From Calamus simplicifolius (Eukaryota; Streptophyta; Magnoliopsida; Arecales; Arecaceae): a stretch of 64,000 nt of DNA. The stretch is from NCBI GenBank assembly GCA_900491605.1, contig UESW01003879.1:412400-476399 (forward strand). Reading direction: 5' to 3'. The notes below the pieces were generated by a model that ran no database searches, had not been told where the DNA came from, and was given only the letters and a program-made list of their open reading frames with translations. The position numbers were made by a program, and so were the translations under genes. Shown here in pieces: positions 55,390 to 64,000 of the stretch (its first letter is position 1; each line of letters starts with the position of its first letter).

Positions 55390-58300
55390 GTGAGTTAGCA
55401 CTGAGGCTAAAGAGAAACGTGGTGATCGACGAGTTACTGGCTCAGCTGATATTTTGTAATTCAGAACCTTTATTGCTTCCTCTGGATTGATGGATTTGGA
55501 ATTTGGGGGGCCACAATTCACTTGGTGTAACAACCGCCAGGGGTCGGCCCGGGTCTGGGAAAGACTTGACAGAGCTATGGCTAATCCTCAGTGGCTCCAG
55601 AGGTTCTCGATGGTATCTGTCTCTCACCTGCCTCGGATTGCTTCTGATCACTGCCCGATTATGATTTCCACTGAGGTTGATCAGCTTATGCGGAAACAGT
55701 TTAGGTTTGAGAAGTTCTGGACAGGCTATCCTGGTGCTCGTTCCATCATTTCTCAGATCTGGCATACTCCTGTTAGGGGTAATGCTGTTTACCGGCTATC
55801 TCACCGTCTAAGGATGGCAAGCATCGGCTGTCCAGATGGAACAGAATGGAGGTGGGGGATCTGGTCAGACAAGTTGAAAGTGTTGAAGAGAACATCACTA
55901 TCTTACAGACTAAGGAGGATCAGGATGGCTTTCTGGTTGATTCAGATATGTCGGTGCTGAGGGAGCTGCTTGCTCGTCATCACTCCCTTCTCCGTCAGCA
56001 GGAGATGTACTGGTGGCAGCGGTCTAGGGTCCAATGGATTTGTGATGGGGATCGTAACACCAGGTTCTTTCATCAGGCTACCCTAAAGAGGCGGGCTGGT
56101 AATAGGGTTCGGAGGTTAGTTGATGATGAGGGGAATATTCGGGAGGATTTCCACTCTATCTGGGATCTTCTTCTTCATTTCTTCCAGTCTAGATGGACTG
56201 AGTCTTCAGGTGTTGGTGGTCCGGTTGTTCAGGTTCCGGAGGCCAGGAAGGTCTCCTCTGTGGATAATGACAGGCTTATTCGGACGATTTCTGCTGATGA
56301 GGTTAGGGAGGCCCTTTGGGAGCTTGGTCCGGATAAGGCCCCTGGACCTGATGGGTTCCCGCCATTCTTCTTTCGTCACTATTGGGACATTATCGGACAG
56401 GAGGTTGTTCAGGCTATCCTGGATGTTTTCCATGCTAGACATATTCCTTTAGATTGGAATCAGACTTATATCTCCTTGGTGCCAAAGCGTGTGGATGCTT
56501 CCCTCCCGCAGCACTTTCGGCCGATTAGTCTTTGCACTACATTGTACAAGGTCTGTGCTCGTCTTTTAGCTAGCCGCCTTGCTGTGGTGATCCCTCGCCT
56601 CATCTCTGTGGAGCAGGGGGCATTTATCAGAGGACGGTCTATTTCTGATAACGTCCTTATAGCCCAGGAGTTTATGTATGACCTTCAGCGTGCCCCGGTC
56701 AGCCGATGTCTTATAGCCGTTAAGCTCGATATGGAGCGTGCGTATGATCGTATGTGCTGGGCCTTCTTGTATCGCACTCTTTTGGAGTTTGGGTTTGATG
56801 GTCTGTTTATTGAATGGATTATGGCCTGTATTGAAAGGCCCTCTTTTTCTCTGATCGTCAACGGTAGCCCGACTGAGTTCTTCCGCTCCTCTGTGGGTCT
56901 TAGACAAGGCTGCCCTTTATCTCCATTATTGTTTATCTTGGCTGCGGATGATCTTTCTCGTGCTTTATGTCAGGCTCAGATTGATCGTCGGATCACTCCC
57001 TTTATGGCCGAGACTGAGGGGCCCTCCGTTTCTCACCTACTTTTTACAGATGACTGTATTCTATTGGGCAGGGCCTCTATTGATGATGCTACATCATTTC
57101 ATACTATTATCCAGAGCTATTGTCAGGCCTCGGGTCAAAAGGTCAATTTTCTCAAATCCTCTATATGTTTCAGCCCGAAGACTCCCAGGACCACCAGAGA
57201 AGTTATTATTCAGTTGTCAGGTATTACTTCTCAGGCGGATAAGCTTATGTATTTGGGGATTCCCATAACTGGGAGACGTCCCCGATGTTCTGATTATGCA
57301 GCGATTGAGAGGCAGGTTTGACAGCGCATAGAGAGCTGGCAGGTCACTAATCTCTCGATGATGGCCAGGGTCATTATTATTCGCTCGGTTCTATCCTCTC
57401 TCTTGTATCTTATGTCGAATGCTGCTATTCCTATTACCTGCCTGAAGAGGATTGAAAAATGCTTTCGTGACTTTCTGTGGGCTTCTATGCAAGGAGGTCA
57501 CGGGATGCATCTTTTATCTTGGGATATGGTTTGTATGCCAATCTAAGAGGGTGGTCTTGGCATTCAGTCTCTTATTACTCGTCGAGAGGCCCTTCTTGCT
57601 AGACATGCTTCGAGATTCCTTCTGGAGCCGCATTGCCTCTGGAGTTCGCTGATGCGCTCGAGGTATGGTGATTGGTCGTCTGACTCGTCTATTTCTCCGC
57701 CTCGTGGTTGTTCCTCCTTCTGGAAGGCAGTTTGTCATTATGGCCAGACTATTTGGAGCACACTTCGTGGATGATTGGAGATGGCTCATCGATCGATGCT
57801 GTCCAGGATTCATGGTTTGCTGAGCTTCCTCTTTCTAGGTGGCCATCCTTCATCAGCATTGATGTCCCATCTAACTTAAGGGTTAAGGATTTGATCTCCT
57901 TTGATCCCCCAGCTTGGCATATCCCCTTGGTGACCAGCTTCTTTGGATTGGATCTCTCTCGTCGGATTGTCTCGATGCCTCTTATCTCTGAACACTCTTC
58001 GGACACCAGGATCTGGCAGAGAACCTGTCTTTCTAAGGCCCCCTCTAGGGATCTGGTCAACTTGTTTAGGCCTCAGTCCCAGCGTTCGGTTAATGCATCT
58101 TGGATTTGGAAGCTTCCTATTATCCCCAGGGTTCAGTTGTTCATTTGGAAGCTCACGTGGGACTGTCTCCCTACTTGTGGTCTTCTTTCGCGGAGGGGCT
58201 TATCTATTCAGCCGACCTGTCCTTTATGCTTTCAGGAGGAGGAATCTTCTGATCATGCTATCTTTGGCTGCCCCAGAGCTAGACAGGTCTGGATCATGAT

Positions 58301-59126
58301 AGGTTACACTAGAAGCCAGGATGACTTGGGCTCTCATCATTCTTCCTTTCTCTCTGATCTCCGGAGTGCTCCATTCAGAAGAAAGGTTTGTGGGCTACTA
58401 CGGCGTACCAGATCTGGCTGTCCAGGAATCTATTCATCTTTACTGGAGAAAATCTTTCCACTCTTAGCATTGTGAGGAAGATTAGACTCTTGATGGCGGA
58501 CTATGCCCGTGTTGGCTTTGACACCTTTGGCCTATGGGGTTCCCCTGCTGCTTCGGCAGTGAACCGGCAAACGGTTTTCATTTCTTGGGAACCCCCTCCT
58601 CCAGCGGTGGTCAAACTCAACTTTAACGGGAGTGTCCGTGGTAGAGCTGCTGGATCTGGCTATGTTATCCGCGGTACTCATGGTGGTTTATTGGCAGCTG
58701 GAGGATTTGGCTCTCTTGACTCCTCTGTCCCCATGTCTGAGCTTCATGCGGCCTGGGTGGGTATTTCATTTGCTGTTCGTACTCTTCACGTTCAGAGGCT
58801 CTTCATCGAGGATGATTCCTTGACGGTCATTTCTTGGTTGAAGAAGATGATTTGCCCTTCTGGTCATACCAATCCGATCCTTAGGGATATTTGGTCTATG
58901 CTGCGGGATGTGGATAGTGTCCAGATCCGCCATATCTTCCGGGAGGCCAATGCGGCGGCGGACTGGGTTGCATCCTTTGTGGCCCAGCATGCCGGGTCGT
59001 GGACGTGGAGTGTGGCGATCCCTGCCCTATTCCTTTGAAGCAAATTTTGTACTCGGATCTTTCTGGGCTGACTCGCACTAGATGAGTGTGATCGCCCGCT
59101 TGTACCAAAAAAAAAAAAAAAAAAAA
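55390..59126 (+). pseudogene. 5'-truncated LINE (LINE-C), ORF2 only
   Basis: Closely related to LINE-B but starting inside the endonuclease domain (FGGPQFTWCNNRQGSARVWE, SDHCPIMIS). RT motifs include APGPDGFPPFFFRHYWD, VKLDMERAYDRMCW and, where LINE-B has FADD, LLFTDDCILLG (Ala to Thr). zf-RVT and RNase H follow (WIWKLPIIPRVQLFIWKL, REANAAADWVASFV). It ends GTGTGATCGCCCGCTTGTACC plus poly(A). Defects are stops at about 55455, 57319 (TGA) and 57544 (TAA), plus four one-base shifts near 55821, 57764, 58385 and 59014. The RNase H FDGS motif reads FNGS, losing a catalytic Asp. No target duplication was found. Confidence 0.88.
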
Positions 59127-59350
59127 CTATCACCATAATTAGAAGGATCAAGTAGATACAATGATAAAATTTAAAATATAATAATTTTGCAGATTCATGT
59201 ATAATATAATAATATCATTTTCATAAATAATTCACACTATTAACATATGCTTATAATTTTATATGCATCAAATAATTCACCTTAATCAATGTTTTGCAAG
59301 ATTTGAAGGAAAATATTCTTATCCTCTTTTAGCAATAAGGATTTACTTTA
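59127..59350. other. Short AT-rich spacer
   Basis: Spacer between the LINE tail and the next LTR; nothing recognised. Confidence 0.5.
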
Positions 59351-59734
59351 TGTTGAGAAATTATTGAAACATAATTGCCCCAACTTATTGATTTTGATGA
59401 TTTCCAAAAGACAATACTTACTTTCTAAAAGGCTATGAACATGTTAAGTCAATCAATGAAATATTCTTACTATGAGCAATTTCAAATTGGAAACTATGAA
59501 CTATTAATGTGTAATGAGTTTCTTGAATCAATTGAATATATGTTTCAGTGAGCTATACTTATGAATTCAAAAATGATTTTTATACCATCTTTTAAAGATC
59601 AATGACTTAATGAAAATGCTTTGAAATTGAGCATTACTGTTAAATCAACATTATTCAAGTCATATTTATATTTCAAAGTTGGTTGGGATGATTTTCAAAG
59701 CAAATCAGAATGTTTTCTGATTTTTGTATCAGTC

Positions 59735-60000
59735 CCGAGCCGACTCGAGAGTTTCCGAGTCGACCCCTGAACTTTCTCGAGCCGACTCATGACTGTGCGA
59801 GCCGACTCGACTCAGACGGCAGAAAGACTCATTTTTGAGTGCCTCTCGAGTCGACTCCCAGCTTTTCGCGAGTCGACTCCTGAAAGTCAAGAGTCGACTC
59901 CCAGCTTTTCGCGAGTCGACCCCTGAAAACTCTCTTTTTGGTGCGTTTCTGGATTCGCGTGCTCGAGCCGACTCGCACAGTACTCGAGCCGACTCCCCGG
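59735..60000. promoter_or_regulatory. Cluster of GAGTCGACTC / GAGCCGACTCG palindromes in U3
   Basis: About ten near-palindromic decamers of the GAGYCGACTC type are spread over 265 bp, some in 40-bp direct repeats (CCCAGCTTTTCGCGAGTCGA occurs twice, at about 59847 and 59899). Palindromic motifs upstream of the TATA box are known in Sirevirus LTRs. They are likely regulatory but untested. Confidence 0.65.
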
Positions 60001-60102
60001 AATCTGGGCGGTAATTTTTGAGTTGACACATCAGCTCCAACGGTAATATTTTGAATAACGGCTATATTTTACTGTGTCTAACGGTTATATCTTTTCAGGA
60101 TC

Positions 60103-60110
60103 TATAAATA
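60103..60110 (+). promoter_or_regulatory. TATA box of the Sirevirus-like LTR
   Basis: TATAAATA followed by GAGGAGCC and an A/G-rich leader; about 100 bp right of the palindrome cluster. Confidence 0.65.
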
Positions 60111-61025
60111 GAGGAGCCATTCAAATAGAAAGATATAATATTGAAAAACAAGAGAGAAAAAGAGAGAGATTGAATATCAAAAGGGGGAAACTGAGAGTAT
60201 TGTAGAATCATTTGATTCAAGGAGAGATTCAATTGCATTTGAGAGAGAGAGTGCATCATTTGATCAACTCTCAAAGCTCAAGAGGAAGGCAAAAAGCAAT
60301 CCAAGTGCAAAATCTTCAGCCATTTCCAAGTTCAAAAAGAGGCAACACATTCTCCAAAGCTTTCAACGATTGAGGAATCTTGCTGAGGCATCGATTCAAC
60401 TTCAAGGAGAAAAGGGAGAAAGCCATTGCTACAATCATCCGGAAAACCATCAGGCGTTTCTAACCCTAGTTTTTTTTATTCTTAAATTTGTATATCTGCT
60501 CAAGAAGGAGCATGCTTGTTAAAAATACTTTGATTTCACTTGGTTACTGGTTCAATCAGTTGATTGAATCAGTGGAGGTAGGTTTACCTCGTTACAAGCC
60601 GGAGTGCTTGTGTTGGGTTCGGTATCCCGTAAACAAGAGTAAGGTTGTTGTTAGCCCGCAAAACAACGTGTAGGGTTTTGTGCTGGTAAGCCCGCAAAAC
60701 CAGCTGGGTTCGTTGTGATCCCGGTGAAAACAACAAGTTTGAGTTGTGACTTGTAAAACAACTCGGCTGTAATCTAGAGAGATTATAGTGTGGACCCAAG
60801 TGAGTCTTGGGAGTGGACGTAGGTGTTGGATGCACCGAACCACTATAAAATATCTTGTGTTTGCCGTGTTAATTGTCTCTTCTCTATCTCTCTTTGTTGT
60901 GTTTGTGCTTTGCTTATTAGTTAATCTCACTTGCACATCTCTAATAATCAATTAAAGTTAAAAGTCTTAAATTTTTAAGAACCCAATTCACCCCCCCCTC
61001 TTGGGTTGCCATCTGGGCCAACAAT

Positions 61026-61037
61026 TGGTATCAGAGC
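61026..61037 (+). other. Primer-binding site, initiator tRNA-Met
   Basis: TGGTATCAGAGC, two bases after the LTR end CAACA. Confidence 0.92.
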
Positions 61038-61086
61038 ATAGTGCTCATTTAGAGTTTGATCTCACGATCAAGAGCTAAAGGTCATT

Positions 61087-62835
61087 ATGGCAACACAAAG
61101 TGGTTCTAGTTTTGCTGAAGGTCATTCTACGAATAGACCTCCACTTTTTAATGGCTCAAACTATTCTTATTGGAAAGCTAGAATGAGGATATTCATTCAA
61201 GCTTCTGATTATGAGCTTTGGGGTGTTATATTAAATGGACCTAGTACACCCACACACCTTATTGATGGCACTATTGTTCCAAAGCCCGAAAGGGATTGGA
61301 ATGATAATGATAGGAGAATGGCTCAACTTAATGCCAAAGCCATTAATATCTTATATTGTTCCTTAGATTCAAATGAATTCAACCGCATCTCTACTTGTAA
61401 TTCCGCTAAAGAAATATGGGATAGGTTGGAAATTACACATGAAGGAACAAACCAAGTAAAAGAATCAAAGATAAATATTTTGGTTCATAAATATGAATTG
61501 TTCACAATGGAACAAACTGAAACCATCACATGCATGTTCACTAGATTCACCGATATTGTGAATGGTTTGAAAAGTTTAGGAAAGTTTATACTAATGCTGA
61601 TCTTGTTCGCAAAATACTCAGGTCATTGCCAAGATCGTGGGAAGCAAAAGTCACAGCAATCCAAGAAGCCAAAGACCTCAATGCACTACCCTTAGAGGAG
61701 CTTCTAGGATCTCTCATGACCCACGAATTGACAATGAGGCAGCATATTGAGGAGGAAACTAAAAAGAAGAAAAACCATTGCTCTAAAGGCTGCAAGAAGT
61801 GGAAGAGAGCAGCAGTGATGATAGTGATGAAGATAATGATGAAACTGCTCTCTTGGCCAAGAAGTTCAGAAGATTTTTGAGGAAAAAGAAACCCTTCCAA
61901 AAACGAAAATTTGGAAAATGGAAGGAGAAAAGGAAAAGAAAAAAGGACAAGGAGAAAGAAAGAGAAAGACCCCTTATCTGTTATGAGTGTAAGAAACCGG
62001 GGCATTATCGATATGATTGTCCACAATTGAAAAAGACCTTCAAGAAAAAGAAGAAAGCATATATGGCAACATGGTCTGATGAATCTTCTTCATCGAAGAA
62101 GAAGAGCAAAAGGAAGTTGCCAATATTTGCTTCATGGCCAACGACGACGACAATGATGAGGTAAGTTCGAAACCTCAAATGATGATTTACATTTGATGAA
62201 ATGTTTGAAGCTTTTAATGAACTTATGATAGATTTTAAATTGTTGAAAAAGAAATTTAAATCTGTGAAAAATGATAACATTAGTTTAGCTAAAAGTAAAA
62301 TGAATTAGCTTTAGAAGTTAAAACTTAACTAATGAAAAAGAAGAACTTAGGAAAGAAAGAGATAATCTGAATCAAGAAAAAGATTTATTAAAATCTGAAA
62401 CTAAAAACTCAACTAAAGATTTAAAAGATCAATAGGAACTTTAGCTTTAGATAAAGAACAGCAAGCTAAAGAAATTGACTCTCTTAAGAAAGATGTTAAA
62501 AAATATAAGGACATTGTTGAGAAATTTACTTTAAGCTCAACTAAATTAAACATGATTCTAGATAGTCAAAAGGCTGTTTTTGACAAAGCTGGGCTAGGAT
62601 ATAACACATTAAGAAAACAGAAATCACTAAAGAATATTTTTGTAAAAGCCAACCAAGGTAATATAACTTGTTTTAAATGTAATGAAAAAGGTCACAAATC
62701 CTTTGAATGCAAAACTTAAACAACAACAAATTAAATATTAAAGCTAAGAAAATATGGGTTCCGAAAGGAACAATTTTTATTGCTGCTAACCATGAAGGAC
62801 CCAAGAAAGCTTGGGTACCTAAGCATAAAGTTTGA
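61087..62835 (+). CDS. Sirevirus-like gag, several frameshifts
   Basis: Starts MATQSGSSFAEGHSTNRPP, then FNGSNYSYWKARMRIFIQAS, EIWDRLEITHEGTNQVKESK and FTRFTDIVNGLKSLGK. It shifts frame near 61583 and continues with LPRSWEAKVTAIQEAKDLNA and LPLEELLGSLMTHELT. A third frame from 61799 has an acidic ESSSDDSDEDNDE stretch, LLAKKFRRFLRKKK and a CCHC knuckle CYECKKPGHYRYDC. After more shifts (about 62184, 62190, 62315-62325 and 62428) comes a Lys/Glu coiled coil (LKKKFKSVKNDN, LKKDVKKYKDIVEKFTL) and a second knuckle CFKCNEKGHKSFEC near 62670-62710. Gag would form the particle and bind RNA. Most breaks look like single bases missing from A or T runs. Confidence 0.8.
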
Positions 62836-63203
62836 TGATATTGCAGGAATGTCTTGTGGCCAAAAGATCAAACAAGAAGTGGTATCTTGATAGCGGCTGC
62901 TCAAGACATATGACGGGTGACAAAGAGGAATTCATCACCCTAGAAGAAAATGTTGGTGGAGTTGTGACATTTGGCGATAACGGTAAAGGTCAAATTTTGG
63001 GCCTTGGTAAAGTTCGCATAACTCCATCTATAGTAATTGATAATGTACTTTATGTTAATGGTTTGAAGCATAATCTAATTAGCATAAGTCAATTATGTGA
63101 TAAAAACTTTAATGTTTCTTTTAAATCTTCTTTATGCACTGTAACTAATTCTATTGATGATAGCATTGTTTTTACTGGTTATAGATTGGCAATATATACT
63201 TAG
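62832..63203 (+). CDS. Copia protease region
   Basis: The frame has KKWYLDSGCSRHMTGD, the aspartic protease DSG motif. GVVTFGDNGKGQILGLGKV and VLYVNGLKHNLISISQLCD, typical of the copia GAG-protease to pre-integrase span, follow. It stops at 63201-63203 only because of a one-base shift near 63188; the next frame continues directly. Confidence 0.85.
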   Translation: MMILQECLVAKRSNKKWYLDSGCSRHMTGDKEEFITLEENVGGVVTFGDNGKGQILGLGKVRITPSIVIDNVLYVNGLKHNLISISQLCDKNFNVSFKSSLCTVTNSIDDSIVFTGYRLAIYT

Positions 63204-64000
63204 TTGACACAGACAAAACTTCTAAGAGTAGTCATTGCCTAATTACTGATAATGCTAACATTAATGATATTAGTTGGTTGTGGCATCGTAGATTAGGTCA
63301 TGCAAGCACACACCTTATTTCAAAACTAATTAAAATGGATTTAGTCAAAGGTTTACCTAAATTAGATTTTGAAAATAATAAAATCTGTGATGCATGTCAA
63401 TTTGGAAAACAAACTAGAAGTTCATTTAAATCTAAAAACTTTGTTTCAACTTCTAGGGGACTAGAGCTACTTCACATGGACCTTTTCGGACCAACTAGAA
63501 CCACAAGTCTAGGAGGAAAGAAATATGGTCTAGTGATTGTAGATGATTATTCTAGATATACTTGGGTAATGTTTTTAGCTCACAAAGATGAGACTTTCTC
63601 GATGTTCCTGAAATTTTTCAAGAAAGTCACAAATGAGAAAAACACTACTATAGTATCTCTAAGAAGTGATCATGGAACAGAATTTGAAAATCACTTATTT
63701 GAAAATTTCTGCACTGAAAATGGAATTAATCATAATTTTTCAGCCCCTAGGACTCCACAACAAAACGGTGTAGTTGAAAGAAAGAATAGAACTTTAGAAG
63801 ACATGGCCCGTACCATGCTATGTGAAAGCAACTTACCAAAGTATTTTTGGGCGGAAGCAATTAACACAGCATGTTACATCTTAAACAGAGCTTTAATAAG
63901 ACCAATATTAAAGAAAACACCTTATGAATTATGGAATGAAAGAAAACCAAATATAAAATACTTTCATGCATTTGGATGTAAATGCTTCATTCATAATAAT
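63203..64000 (+). CDS. Copia integrase, open to the window end
   Basis: A frame without stops from about 63203 to 64000. It has the pre-integrase zinc motif (WLWHRRLGHAS ... ICDACQFGKQ) and the integrase core with LLHMDLFGPTRTTS, VIVDDYSRYTWVMF, LRSDHGTEFEN and APRTPQQNGVVERKNRTLED. These provide the D,D,E residues. WAEAINTACYILNRALI and KTPYELWNERKPNIKYFHAF mark the end of the core. It has no ATG of its own because it is the continuation of gag-pol. It would insert the cDNA into the host genome. RT should follow to the right. Confidence 0.92.

Larger units (their letters stand above)
59351..61023 (+). repeat. 5' LTR of the Sirevirus-like element
   Basis: Proposed ends TGTTG (59351) and CAACA (61023) are exact inverted repeats; the right end is fixed by the primer-binding site. 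U3 (59730-60000) is packed with GAGTCGACTC and GAGCCGACTCG palindromes. A TATA box is at 60103. The leader ends in a C8 run before CAACA. Length about 1.67 kb; the mate is outside the window. Confidence 0.75.
59351..64000 (+). mobile_element. Sirevirus-like Ty1/copia retrotransposon, right part beyond window
   Basis: A 5' LTR is followed by a TGGTATCAGAGC primer-binding site (61026), then gag, protease and integrase in copia order. The large gag with two zinc knuckles separated by an acidic/coiled-coil region, and GSLMTHELTMRQHIEEE, fits the Sirevirus (SIRE/Maximus) lineage. RT, RNase H and the 3' LTR lie to the right of the window. Lineage is inferred from gag and should be confirmed from RT. 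Confidence 0.85.

Noticed and set aside
1..64000. tRNA, rRNA or other structured RNA genes
   Set aside because: No tRNA cloverleaf or rRNA sequence was recognised; TGGTATCAGAGC sites are retroelement primer-binding sites, not tRNA genes.

Overview
The window is nuclear DNA of a flowering plant, most likely a non-grass monocot (inferred from the element families and from GT-AG spliced, AT-rich, repeat-laden gene structure; the species cannot be named from the sequence). Only two ordinary host genes are visible, both on the minus strand and both spliced: an HVA22/DP1-type ER membrane protein gene (five coding exons, 17454 to 10976) and a bHLH transcription factor gene of the POPEYE/bHLH47 (rice IRO3) iron-homeostasis type (four coding exons, 38967 to 34901, plus a 5'UTR exon near 39.7 kb). 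Almost everything else is transposable elements in various states.

Layout. 1-5284: 3' part of a Tat-lineage-like Ty3/gypsy retroelement on the plus strand, with a 98-bp tandem array, an antisense spliced extra gene carrying the 'putative gypsy-type transposon' domain, and a 3' LTR holding an 87-bp tandem array. 6147-8688: a Mutator-like TIR element (9-bp target duplication) split by a non-autonomous hAT (6625-8550). 9-17.5 kb: HVA22 gene and its 3' flank. 20245-23769: a foldback Pack-MULE whose arms are about 1.3 kb of 20-22 bp tandem repeats and whose core carries shuffled pieces of a vicilin-like cupin gene. 24.6-34.3 kb: an old decayed LINE (with a 416-bp hAT MITE inside) followed by a nearly complete LINE with ORF1 and ORF2. 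34.9-39.7 kb: the bHLH gene, with a complete 619-bp TRIM retroelement in an intron. 41.4-43.7 kb: a MITE and small LINE 3' fragments. 43910-50781: a full-length, very young Ty1/copia element on the minus strand. 54.0-59.1 kb: two 5'-truncated LINE copies. 59351-64000: LTR, gag, protease and integrase of a Sirevirus-like copia element running off the right edge.

Five copies of one LINE family (28332-34277, 41758-42129, 43682-43735, 54044-54637, 55390-59126) share the same 3' end, so this family has repeatedly landed here. The host genes do not form a functional unit with their neighbours.

Technical caution: nearly every frameshift I could resolve, in young and old elements alike and at the bHLH start region, is explained by one base missing from a short homopolymer. 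That pattern is what residual long-read errors look like, so 'pseudogene' calls based only on frameshifts are provisional.
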